A stretch of DNA of 64,000 bases from Lojkania enalia (taxonomy: Eukaryota > Ascomycota > Dothideomycetes > Pleosporales): positions 87,238 through 151,237 of the forward strand of contig ML986656.1 of the NCBI GenBank assembly GCA_010094045.1. Reading direction: 5' to 3'. A program made the position numbers and the translations under genes. The notes beneath the pieces are model-generated. The model saw only the letters and a list, made by a program, of their open reading frames with translations, had not been told where the DNA came from and made no database searches. Position 1 is the first letter of the stretch. Each line of letters begins with the position of its first letter. Below, one piece after another: positions 21,947-34,993 of this stretch.

Positions 21947-24900
21947 TGCGCCGAGCGTGTACTATTCCCTGCATTATATGAATTCCGATATTAGGGCTGG
22001 TAGTACAAAAACTCTCATCGATGAAGTAGGTGCACAGCATAAGGTACCCGGCGGGGATGTATTTTGCCGTGCAAAGCGAAAGGGGAGGTACTTAACCCGA
22101 GGTATCGCGCCTGGAACACAGGTTTTAGGATGTGCGACGTCAATCGACACATTGGTTCTCGGTCCGCGTACCCGCTCGTGCATAAAACCCAAGAACGACT
22201 TCCTATAGTCGGAAGTCGTAGCATTTTGACACATGTCAGAAAAGGATATCTCATCATAGCAAATCTCACATGATGGGGCAAAGGAAAGCATATGATGCTA
22301 CAACCATACGTGCCCCCGACTCCCAACAGAAAATAGCTCCTGCATACCCTTCCCCGACATGGGGACTAAAATTAAGCATCTTCCAGTTCATAGTCTGGTC
22401 CTGTTCGATGCAATGCTGGTCTTTACGCGTGTCGCCAGGTCTTTAGCCGTTAATAACGTGCATCGTGCGGCCACGTTGGATATATGGGAATGTAGTCTAG
22501 CGAGCGCATCTTGGGTATGCGCTATCGTGGAATCCGCATCTGTGTACCGTGTCGTGCGTCCGAAAGATAAGGAAAATTGAAAATCTTACACCTCTGCGTT
22601 TGATTGATCTACTCTGCAGACGTAGATTAACGTGCATATCTGTGCATGCGACGATGCGAGGATGCACGACTGAGGTGTGGATGCGCACGTTGGAAGCAAA
22701 CTTGGCTTTGATCGTTTTGCTATTGGCCTCCGATTTGAAGATTCTGAAATCGACCGATTGGATCCTGTAAGCCTACCTAGTAAGACTTACCAAGCGGAAA
22801 AACTACGCGATGTCTAGCCCACATAGACGGATGGATACGGATCACATCGTATTCGAGACAACGAGAGCCAGGACTCTGAGACACGCATATAGGAGCGAAG
22901 TACTCTCACGAATAAGTAATCTCACTATCGCTGTCCTAGACTAGGATGATGTACTTCTAAATGAGCGATTATTGTTGATCTGCAGATATTGATTAATGAT
23001 ACCGCCAAGCGAAAACCGAAAACCTGGTAGAGGCCTGGAAAGGTCGAAGAAGCGGAGTTTCGATTCTGCACTCGAAGATCTCTCATATATGTTGTGAAAT
23101 CATAATTTCACTTCGAAAGTTTGGTTGAATTGTCGATGATGAGATATTTAGGAGTTGGACGACCGGTAAAGGAAAGCCATCTAGTCTAAAGTCCCTGTGA
23201 AGACGATAATGACATTCACACTCCAAGGATGTTCCTTTATGTGCAATAATTGCTTGATCCGACCGTACAGGAACTGTACAGGACAATATACTAATACGGA
23301 TCACTGGTGAGGGGTCCCGCCGAAATAGTCAAACTCTATAGTTCTAATAATCACGGGAAGTCATTGAATGCTACAAGACATTTTTAGTCCTAGTACGTCG
23401 GAGAAGCGGCCCTCAAGACCTATTCGTGTTTCCCCGATGCTGTTCTTACATTCTTCATCGGATATGAGCGCGCGAATGCAGTACGGAAGCAAAACATGTG
23501 ATGTGATACAAGGCTTGATGGAACTGGCCCTTTATCTAGATCAGGCATTTCCTTTGCGAGCTGCGGCTTCAACAGGTAGGGCTAGTCGAACACCATTGCA
23601 ATCTAAACATCAATGGCCTGGCATAGTGCAAGAGCGAACGGGAACTTTCGGAGTAATTTTCTCTCTAATGACGAGACGTAGTAGATGAGATGCGGCCTGG
23701 GTTTTTGGGACGATTTGCGGAGACCCCACAATAGCATAGCGAGCTAACCTCCAGGTTTGAATGTGAGTCAGGCCCTCGAGAATCGGGTCCGCAAAATTCT
23801 GGAATCGGTACCGCAGAAGTAGCCTTTAGACTCATGTGATTCACTAGTGGGAGATAATGCCAATCAGAATTACTCATTAGATATGTCCACGACAACAATC
23901 TGCGGTTTGGTGAAGCCCTCACCTTATCTCTGCTGGCCATGGCGATGTCTTCTAAGCCGGTCGAGATTTCTAAGTGGAGGTCGCTATCGCTGCAGAATGA
24001 CATGCGATAAGCAGAGCAGGCTTTGTCGCGACGCCAGTGGTCATGATAGTCGCATATGGTATGTATGAGCAAGAATTAAAGGGTCTTACTCTCTCCTTGG
24101 CTGTCTGATAGGACAAGTTACACACTCGTTTCGACTAGATTCGGCTGAATCTTGTACAGCTCACACTGCGGGCGCGGGATCTTGCACGTAACTGGTGCAG
24201 ATAATAATAGCATCTGCAGTCGATACAGCTAAAGGAAAGGAGAAAACTGGAGAAATGCCCCCCGATCGATATCTTGGTCCGGATTCTCGCGATAGATGAT
24301 GCTCGGAAATAGAGTCTCTTGAGGCCACATAGCGTCCTCTGGCGTCCTCTGGCGTCTCTATCGGCCCGTCTCCTTCAATAATGGACGCTGGCATCGCCGC
24401 TGGGCCGGTCGGAAGTCCGGTAGAACTGTCTCGACGCTACCCCAAATCTCAGGAGGAGGCTCTGTCTGGATTCGGGGCGTGCGTGCAGCAGATCATGACT
24501 GCGCATGATGCGGGGGTCTGGGGTGCGTTGACGGCGTATGAACCAACGTACATGTAACTGTTGGTCCAGTAGTCATCGGGCTGAGCATCAAGGGCGGGCT
24601 CATTAAGCACTGCCCAGGCGCTCAAATCCCGATGGATGCCGACGATAAGAGTGGAAAAGGCAGTCCAAAATGTGCAAATGGCAGGGATGGCGCTGTCGCA
24701 GGCAATGCCGAAATCGGAAGCTCAAACGCCTAGTCGAGGGCTTATTGATGTTTCCGCGATGGCCGCCCGAAATCTTACCGTGATGCCACCTGTACCTGGC
24801 GGACTTGAGCGATTGCGGAGAGCAAGAATTGTGGAGGCTGCGTTGGCGCGGGTGGGCTTATCGTCGCCTGACGAAACCCGCGAAGGCGTACTTGAGGACT

Positions 24901-25661
24901 GCAGCAAGTGCGGTTGCGCAAAGGGCTGGAATGTGGCATTGTGTACCCAGCAGTATGGTCCCCTTCACCGCATCTTTTCGGGCCCTTGGTGACCTCGGGA
25001 TGAGACAACCCGCGGGGAATCAAGTGTGCGGAGATTTAGCGGGCTGGGTTGCTCTCACGTACGATGCTCTCATGATGTCTGCCGTGCCCCGCTGGGGTAG
25101 AATGCTACCAGTCGCAGCAAGTGGAGAGACGCCCTGTGGCATCCTTCCGGGCTGTGCCATCGGGGCGGAATCCCTCTCGTGTAACACCGACAGCAGTCCC
25201 TGTTGCCTCACTTGGCATCAAAATCACGTCACGCTTTTCCATTTCGTAATAGCTACTCACGTAGTAAAGTTACAGTTCGAATGTTTCTGATTAAGCGTTT
25301 GAGTCGAGCAATTGTGTCTACTAGAGCTGCCGTAACCAGCCATCCTACCCGCTTGCCAGGTAATCCCTCGCTCCGGTTAAGCAAAATCAAGTTTATGGAA
25401 AAGCAAAAGTAGAGTGATATGATAATACAGCGTCTGCGGATCGCACTGGATCACGGGGTATGTTTGAATCAACAAAGGAAAACCAAAAATCTATGCGTGA
25501 TAGAAACCGGAAAAGAATATGCTATGAGACTCGTGACTTGAGCTCTGACATTAGAGTTCCAGCTGTGACCTGTCTATAATCCAAACCGATTCAACGCTTG
25601 CTCGCTCATGGTGACGCCCGAAAAATGCTGCCGAAACTCCCAGAATTGCTTTGAAAATGTA

Positions 25662-26966
25662 TCAAAAACGATCCATGAGGTCGTTTCCGGCTAAGGAGCC
25701 AGTGGTAGACGAGTTTCCAGAGGAGAAACCGCTACTTGTATTGAGCAGATCCTGGACGGCAACCTTGGGTACCTGTGGAACCGGCAATTTTCGCTGGGCA
25801 CCCTCGGGTTTCGAGATAATGTCACCTATCCTTAGTCCAGTAGGTTGGCTTGGAATATACGGCTGCTCTGTATTTGTGGACGGCTCCATTGGGGCGAGAG
25901 CAGGAACGTGGTGCAACGATAGCTGCCGAAGATGCGGGAGTTGTACGTCGCTAAAGCCATGCGGACGCAGTCGTGGCGAATGCGCAGGCGTGGCAAGCGG
26001 GGTGTGGTCGGGGGTGGGAGAGCACGAGTCATGGGAAAATGTTGGAGAGGGTGGCGCCGTGGACAATGGAGAGCCGGGCCTTGATTTCTTTGTCATCCGG
26101 TGCGCGTACGGATCGTCGTCTTCATGTGAATGCGATCGGGACATTGGCTGCGAGGACAAAGAATACTGAGAAAGACCAGGGAGTCGACCGCTACTGCTAT
26201 GGTATGGGTGATAACCATGACTGGTAGGGTGTCGGTTCGCATGTGAGGATGACTGGAGTCCCGGATGTCGCTGCTCCAACCTCGAGGCAGCATCTGCAAG
26301 GAGGTCGATGTTGCGCGCTAGGCCGTTTGGACTATGACTGTTGGTTCCTCCGCTGCGGTACGAGGACAGATCAGAAGACATGTTGGGAGAGTAGCTGGAG
26401 AAAGAGTGAGGAGGTGAGACATTCGGAGATCCAATGTTCGAGCTAGGTGCAGAGCGGGAAATTGGCTTCGAGGGCGGAGGCATCATATGTGCCAACCCAG
26501 GGCTTGGTTCGATGATTCCGGCAGCGGCAGCGGCAGCAGCAGCGGCAGCATGTTGCTTGTTGCCCCGCCTCGAGTTAGGGTTGTTATGTATCCTCGAGTG
26601 CCGGGTGAGCTCATCCGATCGGCTGAAGCGCTTTGAGCAGCCAGGAAATGTGCATGCGTGGGGCTTTTCTCCGGTATGGGTTCTGATGTGCCGTGTCTGA
26701 TGCTCGAGACGGTGGAAGGCCTTCTCGCAGAGCGGGCACTTGTAAGGTCTAGGGAGGTCCTGTCGCTGGTCGTCCTGAGTCGACTGTGCATTCTGCAGGA
26801 GGGGAGCCATGAGGCTCACTGCGGCCGTCGCCATGGGAGCCTGGAGTTGAGCAGCGGTGGTGGTGGTGGTAGAAACAGTGGGGTGAGGGTGTTGGTGGTG
26901 GTTGTCCTTGGACTGGTCTGGGTTCAGTAGATTGCCAAAACCTACTGACGAGGTTGAGGGTTGCAT
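25662..26966 (-). CDS. creA: Carbon catabolite repressor CreA/Cre1 (C2H2 zinc-finger)
   Basis: This single-exon, 434-residue protein is the CreA/Cre1 repressor, which binds SYGGRG sites and shuts off genes for alternative carbon use when glucose is present. Two adjacent C2H2 fingers are complete: C77/C80/H93/H97 and C105/C110/H123/H127, joined by a standard TGEKP-type linker. The fingers contain RLEHQTRH and RSDELTRH, the DNA-contacting helices shared with Mig1/CreA. The N-terminus has the family's NLLNP and ATAAV motifs. After the fingers come an Ala10 run (140-149), Ser/Pro-rich disordered sequence, an acidic [19 protein letters not shown] segment, and a C-terminal repression-type region ending [10 protein letters not shown]. 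Length is close to the usual 400-430. It stands alone, with more than 7 kb without clear genes on either side. Confidence 0.97.
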   Translation of the reverse strand: MQPSTSSVGFGNLLNPDQSKDNHHQHPHPTVSTTTTTAAQLQAPMATAAVSLMAPLLQNAQSTQDDQRQDLPRPYKCPLCEKAFHRLEHQTRHIRTHTGEKPHACTFPGCSKRFSRSDELTRHSRIHNNPNSRRGNKQHAAAAAAAAAAGIIEPSPGLAHMMPPPSKPISRSAPSSNIGSPNVSPPHSFSSYSPNMSSDLSSYRSGGTNSHSPNGLARNIDLLADAASRLEQRHPGLQSSSHANRHPTSHGYHPYHSSSGRLPGLSQYSLSSQPMSRSHSHEDDDPYAHRMTKKSRPGSPLSTAPPSPTFSHDSCSPTPDHTPLATPAHSPRLRPHGFSDVQLPHLRQLSLHHVPALAPMEPSTNTEQPYIPSQPTGLRIGDIISKPEGAQRKLPVPQVPKVAVQDLLNTSSGFSSGNSSTTGSLAGNDLMDRF

Positions 26967-27143
26967 GTGATCAGCACCTCCGGCTGCAAGGGCGGAAGGC
27001 TTGATGTGGAGGACCTAGTGGTCGAGCAAGAGGGTTAAAAGATGGGGGGATTGGGGGGGTCGGCAAAATATATCGTTTCTAGGGCGAGTCCCGAGCCACC
27101 GAGCCACCGAGCCCCGGCTGACGCAGAGGAAGTGTAAGGTCAA

Positions 27144-27162
27144 CCTTCCAATTTTTGGAAGG
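27144..27162. promoter_or_regulatory. Perfect dyad upstream of creA
   Basis: CCTTCCAA (27144-27151) and TTGGAAGG (27155-27162) are perfectly inverted around TTT, about 180 bp upstream of the creA start codon. It could be a binding site for a dimeric regulator or a hairpin in a long 5' leader. Confidence 0.45.
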
Positions 27163-27437
27163 CTCGTCAACGTGGGGAACTACGAGGATCAGCCGGAAGC
27201 GGCCAAGCCAAATCAGGGGGCGTGGGCGTGGAGCGTCGGCGGGCGCCCGGGCAGGGAACCGGGCGATGTGGGCGGAGGGTACCTTGACGACTCAGGTGGG
27301 TGGTATGAGCCTAGGCCGCGGTCGCACAACGATGACTGCTGCGGATGCTATCGCTCGGACGTGTAATAAATTGGGGCCGTCTGCAGCGCGCGCACACAAA
27401 TAATGCGCCTCCCAGCGTGAGCTCCGCGAGGCGCAGT

Positions 27438-27478
27438 AGCAGCAGCAGCAGCAGCAGCAGTAATAGTAGTAGTAGTGG
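27438..27478. repeat. AGC/AGT triplet repeat
   Basis: An uninterrupted (AGC)n run to 27460 passes into TAATAGTAGTAGTAGTGG. It lies about 480 bp upstream of creA in non-coding DNA. Confidence 0.85.
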
Positions 27479-28619
27479 TAGTGGCAGTGGATGGTACAAG
27501 AGGTCGTAGTTTGGAGCAGCTTGGACGGTGGGGATGATTGAGCGCTCTGACGTGACGGTGAAGAGAATCCACCTGAACAACAACCGGCCGTCTCCACAAA
27601 AAGGGCGACAGACTTTTTTTGGGGTCCTTTCTTCTTCTGCCAGCTCGAGCTCAGGCTACCTCACCTCGCAATACTCGGTGAAACTGGGGAGGGCGCCGAA
27701 GCAGCCTCACGCACCAGCAGGCGACAGTGAGTAGACGGGAAGGTGGGTGGCAGTGAGCACGAGCAAATTGAAAGAGGTCAGCCTCACCGTGGGGCGCGCT
27801 GACGGGAGCGCGCACGGAGAGCGGTGTGCTGTGTTGGGGGAGTCGAGAGAGTGCTGGTCAGCGCGAGTTGCCTTTGCTGAGGTGTGCAACACCGGCCGCA
27901 CCGAGCCCTGGAGATATAGCGCGTGTCCTGGACGGCGGCTGTTAGGGCTGCCGCTCCCGGTGGTGGTGGTGACGGAGCACACGGCACTTTCCTTGTGCCG
28001 GCAGTAGATGGCAAGTAGAGTAGCAGTTGTGAAGGCGAGCCGTGAAGGGAATTGGAAATGGGATGGTGTTGTGACGTGGGTAGAGCGGAGATTGGGATGC
28101 GAGAAACAAGCAGGGCAGGGCAACGAATTGCGGGCAGAAATGTCCGTCTCGACGGGAGCGAGTTTGGGGGATGCTTGATGGGGCCGCTGTGGGCGGATGG
28201 GCTTATCTGCTGTGTGCAGGCGCGGCCATGCGGCGTCGTCAGTCGTCACCTAGGGCCAGCAGAGATATCGCGATGATGCAGCCTTGGAAATCTGGGGTTT
28301 GGATCATCTCCCTTGAGCGGCGGCGTGCCACCTGTTGTTATACACGCGCCCTCACGTCGAACCCCCCTGAAACAAGAGCATTGTCTTGTGTGACGCCGCG
28401 ACGCTGAACACTATTGGATTCTGCGCTCCGAGAAATGAGCAACGAGCAATGAGTAATGAGCAGTAGGAAACAGCACACCGCCCACCCGCATAGAGCGTCT
28501 CCGCGAACAGTCAACACCTACTACCACTCGGAGCGCCCAAGCATAGCCTAGATGCAAGGTCGAGGCAAGGTCGACAGCGGCTGCCCTGACTGGTCCCCAG
28601 TGTATATCAAGTCGACGGC

Positions 28620-28645
28620 GCATCGCATCGCATCGCATCGCATCG
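28620..28645. repeat. GCATC pentamer tandem repeat
   Basis: Five perfect copies of the 5-bp unit lie in a row, followed by the degenerate copy GCGTC. Confidence 0.85.
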
Positions 28646-29085
28646 CGTCCAGCATTCCACTCGACGTTAGTCTCTTCACTCCCGGTTCTCGCGGCCTGGG
28701 GAATACATACATATGGGTAGGGATGCGGAGAGTGGGATGCCCTCGTCGATCCACCTCCTACCCTCTCCAGTCCCAGCGCGCGAAGGGACCAATGGTCCTC
28801 GTCGCCGTCCCGCCGGGTCCTCCCTTTATCCAGTGGCTCTGTCCTTGGGCTTTGGTAGGCTGCACCGCCGCTCGCTGAGCAGTCCTTAGAGCGAGTGTGG
28901 GGGTTCACCACCAGATTCGGTCCACCTGGGGTAACGCGCCAGACGCCCGCATCCGGTGTCCACTTCGGGTACGCTTCTTCTGTAGAGGACGGGCTCACAC
29001 CGCCGCCAAAAGCAATAATAATGCACCCGCTGCTGTTTACGGCCGCAGGGTAGGGCGGGACGCGTGCTGCAGGGCAACGAGCAGG

Positions 29086-29109
29086 AGCAGCAGCAGCAGC
29101 AGCAGCAGC
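29086..29109. repeat. AGC triplet repeat
   Basis: Eight AGC triplets occur in non-coding DNA, about 2.1 kb upstream of creA. Confidence 0.85.
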
Positions 29110-32100
29110 TTGCTCGCATCATCCATACATATCGGGCCGCGTCGAAATGGCCCGTCCCGAGATTTCATAACCATGAAAGCCTCCTCAACAGTCGGTGAAG
29201 AGGAGATGCAGCAGGGCGACCTCTGACCGAAGACCCAGCCGACCTCCACCATAATTACAATACTTGCTCGATCCTGCCCGGTCAACATAGGCGGAATCCT
29301 GGGGCCTCAGTCTTGGATCACGACATCTGCTTCATCAGCCCAAGAGTGGGTGCGCCGAGAAAATTTGAGCAGGCTATCCTTACTACCAATCAGGCCGCCT
29401 CCCTCTCCCCTGTCTAGGAGCCCCGCTGGAGTCCGTTTCCTGGCGCCCCGGCTTGCTATGCAGCAGATCTGTGTGGGGTGTCTGTCTGGTCGCATCCATC
29501 ACCCTTGAGGGTCTGGTCCCCATCAGTCACCCTGGAAGCGGTCAAAACACCACACGGCAGAACGAGCCGTGAGCCCCGCTGCAAGGTGCGTCTGAATAGG
29601 GTCTCTGTGCCCTGGCGGGTATACAGCCTGCCTATAACCCTAGAGAGCTTAAAGTCTATGTTAATAAAAGGGCCGGACTTGGCCGCAACTGCAGACGGGC
29701 CCTTGATGAGGTCTGTCTCGTCACGAGCGACATCATCTACCCGAAGATATTTTGACAAATGGTCTTGTGGAGCTCACTACTCCTCGACACACCTGCCGTC
29801 GATAAAGCGACCTTAGCTGGAAAAACTCTGCCCGCTCTAGTTTCTCCACTGCTCCGAGGTAATGCCTAGATAGGAGCGAGTGCTCTTCCGGCATATTCCT
29901 TCGGTACAAAGGTACCTAGGTAAAGTATCAGCCGACTAACAGCAGAAGAGCGCTGCATTTGCACGTGGGCCGGAGAAAGTCGGGGCGGGGTGATAACCAA
30001 GAGCCTCCATTTCCTGGTGACGCTTGGTCCTTTCCCCTTAGGGCAACCCGAGTGAGGCACTACGCGTCTGCAAGGTACAGTCGTCCGAGACGAACATCTG
30101 CTTTGAAACACCGCAATGCCCCCGAGTCGGTATAGTAGTGAAAGGCGACACTCCAGGGGGGCCAAAAAAGGGCACGGATGCTTTGACCAGCGCTCTTATC
30201 AGGTATGCAATATTTTCCCTTTGGATCAATTTTGCCATCCCACTTCCGCTACTAACGACGCTGCACTCTTATCCAGACCTGGAGAGTCTTTTAGAAATCT
30301 CAATCAAATTTTAAATACTTTCGACGATTCCTGCGACAAAGCCACCCTCATCTACACATGCGGACAGCCCAGCAGATAGGTCTAGCATTGCTGCTAGGCT
30401 ATTTCATCCGTCACGCATAACGACGATCTTTGTGGCTTCGATAAAGTGGGTTGCGCGTCCAGCGCAAACAACGAACCTCTGATCTCAACTGTCCCCTAGG
30501 CCCCGCGCTCTCCCGCAATTCTCCCACCGGTCGAAGAACCAGCAGCTTCGGTTGTGGCTTCGGGTATAAGGTAGTGTTCGGCCGGTCTTTCCCCATTCAA
30601 ACCATTATGATAGCGCTACTTGGATCCAGCTGGCGAGCTGATGTCAGAGGCGTCTGTACAGTGCCCCAGTTCGGTAAAGCTGGATCTACAACATGCGAAC
30701 CCGCAATAGAAATACCGTATGATGAAAGACAGGAACTATGTTCGGCCAGAACGTTCCCGTAGTACGAGGAGCGGACCTGCTGCGCTCTCACCAGCGCAAG
30801 CCCAAATACAGACCTGTCTCGCCGCAGTAAACCGGCCAACGTCATTATTTCTTGCGGCAAATGGCGCTACAGCAGAGTGTATCCTTTCAGTTGTGCTCAC
30901 GCTCAATCGTTATCCGTCATAATATTCATCAAGTCGTAGTTGCTAACAGACGTGCTCTCAATCCCTCCTATAGGGCTAATTTCATTCCACGCCGAACCGA
31001 CAGGGAGCAGGATATGACGCTATCGCCAATTTTGAGCTTACTGTTGAATTTACCCTATGCGTGGATTATGCTTTTCCTATTTCTTGAGGATGACTGTGAG
31101 TTTGGCGTGTCACGTATATACTTGGTTTGCGGCGTACATAGATCTACATATAGCCCCACTATTATATCGACGAGTATTATAAAGACTTCAGTGAAGTCGC
31201 TATTTAGTGTTTACTTGACTACACTAACGTCCAGTAGTATACCGTAGAGGTTGTTGTGGTTGTAGCGGTAAGGACTGTAACTTCGAGGCAACTGATGATT
31301 TGAAATTTTCACTTTTGATGTGCGATACTACGTCAACTGTTTTACGGGTATGTGATCCATGTAGTCTTTGCAATGCCGACCCTTAGACCTTTTTCATAGA
31401 TAACTTAATCATCACATGCAGGTCATCAAACACGCAAGAGTAAATATTCAGCAGTATCAACCCAGGCACTTCTATTGTAGGCAAAGCAAAATAACAGTCT
31501 ATGTCTGCCGTGAGGATACTCTAGAGTCAATAGATTGACCCTCCGTGGCTTTGGGGATTGTATTGCCTATTCAGTGGGTAACGATAGCAAACTGCCATAG
31601 CAAATATATGGTGTTAGATTGATATAATTTGGCGATTTCAGCGGAATTTTATGTTTTGTTTTAGATCTGTTAGCGGCCCTGCTTGCTAATAATACGAATA
31701 CGTATTTGGAATCAACCTCAGTATTATGCAAGCCCTTTAGCTCACTTCTTGTTATGCTCCAATATACATATTAGCAGATGCGCTTCTAAGAAGTTGGTGA
31801 TAATCTAGTGGTGTTTACTCTTCAGATTAAAGAATCGAAGTCTGACTCTACGTCTATAGCGTACTATCGTAGTTTGGTATCTTAGCATTATGCTAGCATG
31901 GTTGAGGCTAGTGTAAAGTCTTAGGTTAGAAGGGGATTGTTCCGTCTTGTTATAGTGTGATAGAGACATGCTTGGAAAAAAAACTAATATATAATAAGCA
32001 ACCCCTAGATTCTTTAAAATTTATTCTAATTCTTAGACAGCATAATTTTTATAATATTCCTTTAGGGGATTTACTTACTGTAATACAGTTTTTACTAATT

Positions 32101-34993
32101 GTATACCCTTAGAGTCCGGGGTGGAGAGTCTGATGTTAAGATGCTACTGGTAGTTACAGATTTTAGAGGTAAAAGATATTACTATTATTTTTATATCTTA
32201 GAAGAGAAGTATAGAATAGAGTATAGATAATAAAATTTAGTTGGCGGTATAGATATATAGTTTAACACAAGTCTAGAAGGGAAATACTAATTGAAAGCCT
32301 AAATAAGTAATATAATAACATAAACAGGATTTAGTAATTTAATATCGGGTAGAAGAAGGATTGATATACTTTTGGGACAAAAGGATCATGTTGGTGTAGA
32401 GTATAAGGTTATAGATGGTGCACGTCTTAATTAAAATCGCTATATGATTCACACCCCAGTTGTAGAAGCCGTATATCGCTGATAGAAAGTTTGGGCGAAT
32501 TCTGATATCGATAAGCGTAATTTAATCGATTCTACCATCGCCAACGGATGCTTATAGCCTTATACTAGGTGAGTAACTATATTAGAAAGCTTACATCGCT
32601 AATATTCTAGTCTGGTAAAGGAATTACCCTTGCCTGTCTTGGCGTGAAGGAAAACTGGCAATCAAAGTATATCTGGGATAGAAGGAATTGAATGGTTTTC
32701 TTGGACCTGAGTCGAGATGCCATTCTCAACACATAGTAGCGCACTCCTGTTGCTATGAAACGCAACATAGTATCAGTAGTTAGGATACGCGAAGCACGCA
32801 AATAATAGAACAAGATTTAAGTATAATTTTGGGGCGAAAGGCCGGATGGGGACGGGGATGCCATGCGATTTGCCCTGTGTTATATGCGTCGATAATTTTG
32901 TTCATGGCTGGTCATTCTTATAGAGGGCGTTGTGAACTGATATGAACTTGAGATTTGTTTAAGCAATATATCGTGGTCGCAAATTGTTGAAACGCTTGGG
33001 TTGAACCACGATCCCTAAGCGTTCATACTGTCCCTCGGTAGGTTTGTCGTTGATAGCACCGGTAGAATGAGCGTACTATAAGATTACGGCTTTCAATTCA
33101 CCTCAAGGTACAGCCCGTAGCTGGGATATTACAACCTTGAAAGACTAATTCAAGTCTGGATCATTCTATGCTGAATGAAATCGTATTCTACGATTCATTT
33201 CTAGGGTATCATGTATACATCTATCTCCTTGCCCTTCCAGCGGACTCTCCTCTTTTCCCGTATCACCATCCAATATTCACGACTATTGACATGGTTCTGT
33301 CAAGAAATCAATGGTAGCTACGACTGGACGTCAGCATTGTGGATCGGTCTCCTTGTGTTCCAGACTATGATAAGATAGGAAGCGTGAAAACTCTGTCATA
33401 CCGAGATTTTCTTCAATGCTACACACTTGGGATGTACATTGCGTGACTAGGTCAAAGAATATACCGCAGAGACAGGCGTCGTCTACATTCGGGTCGCAGC
33501 CGGCACCCGCTGCAGCCTCGTTCCAGCAATCTTGCTATGAAAACAGTCAATTTATATTGGTTCGGTGGAAATTCGAGTGCCGATCTATAAGAGAACATCT
33601 CGAAGAAGGGAAACCTACACGACATGGCGTAACGTCGCCTTGCGGTTTTGCTATCGCGACAGCACTAGCGGCACCGGCAAGGAGTGTGATGAGGAGACGC
33701 ATGATGATATTGAAAATTTAAACGATTGGCAATCGACAGAACGATTCTTGAGATTGGGTTCGTGGCCGATATCGATTGAGGTAGCCAACAGAGGACGATC
33801 TTATACCCAGCGGCCTGTTGTGTCAAGTCATATTACACCTGAGCCACCCTTATGCACTACCGTTTCGAACTTCCGCACCGACAGTTACAGATGTTGTGCC
33901 GCCACCCCCAGACCCCTGTCACCACTCCGCTTGTTTTACTTAGTTTTACTAAGTTTTGTGGCTCTAGAAGACGCGTCGAACATTTTCTAGACGCTCTTCG
34001 AGGTTCACATCGTGGATAACTAGTAGCCTTATCAACATGTGACCCACTACTCCCACATTTTGACATAGTTCCGGTTAGGTTCCTCGGTTAGGCTTAGAAC
34101 AATGCTCTATGAAGAAATGAATACGCCTCGCGCTCTGCCTACTTGTTCCCTTCTGCCTGAGCTGGGTAGCACTTCGCGACGTCAAGAAGTTGACGTCGTC
34201 CATACAATTCCTGTGGCACAAACTAACCGAGAGACATTATCGTACAACAAGCAAGGGGAAGGAATTGTATTACGAGCTAATATGAGTTGATGAGTTGTTC
34301 AAGAAGTAGGTCATATGTAGCAGATACAGCTCATCGCAAAGATAGATATCAAAGGGCTTAGTTGTAACAGGAGGAGAGTTCTTGAACTTTAGCGTTACTG
34401 GGCGTTCCAAGGAAATTTAGGGACGATGTCTAGTGACGAGGATAGTCTTAGCTGCTTTGCCATTCTTCCGTAGTACAATCTAATTGTATCAGATTGCCGG
34501 TCGTCCCGTTAAGAGAACGACTACTGATGTATAGATCAAATATACATGGTACGCAGCATTCAAGCGAGGGCCTTGGATGTCGATTAGTCGTACATACACC
34601 TCATATTGTATTACTTCTGGCGATGCTATCTTCCAGTGCTCTCGACTTGACATACGTCAAAAGGCTCTCCTACATTGTCCCTAAACGATAATCTCCAAGT
34701 TAACCATTACGACTATTCGCAGGCTTTTCAACACATGCATGTTTACGCATATTGATTGGCCTTTTCCGAAGTTGATACTGGCCCACGAAGTGTGAAACGC
34801 GGGGTCCGTAAAAGACGTCGGAGGAAGTCGCCATCAAGGTTGTCAAGCTTACCCATCTCAATCTAGCGCTTCCATTGCGTTCCCCATTTGTAAGCAGTAA
34901 TTGCACACAGCGCAGTGGTCATCAACCTCTAATTCTGGATTTCTACTCTCTCAATCTCGTATATATGCACTTCACTAGAAAGTAGTTGCACAA

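Larger units (their letters stand above)
18431..25661. other. Gene-poor 7.2-kb region downstream of creA
   Basis: No frame longer than about 190 codons exists, and none shows a recognisable domain. It holds a dT19 and interrupted dA tract (20585-20654), short direct repeats (24334-24360, CGTCCTCTGG units) and a possible coding relic (21668-21946). Base composition is near that of the flanking genes, unlike the RIP island. It may contain long untranslated regions, a non-coding RNA or very decayed sequence. Confidence 0.55.
26967..34993. promoter_or_regulatory. 8-kb region upstream of creA without clear genes
   Basis: The first 2.3 kb upstream of creA is GC-rich with many simple repeats. It has candidate CreA core sites (GTGGGG at 27172-27177 and 27789-27794, CTGGGG at 27684-27689), which would fit autoregulation known for this family. 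It also has a perfect dyad at 27144-27162, a pyrimidine-rich leader just before the start codon, and a repeat GAGCCACC at about 27094-27118. From about 31.2 to 32.8 kb the DNA is AT-richer. Short open frames here (for example 30852-31247 plus and 33565-33990 plus) lack recognisable domains and were not called. Confidence 0.5.

Noticed and set aside
21720..22208. 162-codon plus-strand open frame
   Set aside because: Composition rich in Arg/His/Ser with no motif, out of phase with the more protein-like relic at 21668.
25651..26169. Plus-strand frames across creA
   Set aside because: They lie antisense to creA and are shadows of its biased codon use.
33565..33990. 141-codon plus-strand frame
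   Set aside because: Overlaps another open frame in a different phase; no domain, no plausible upstream context.
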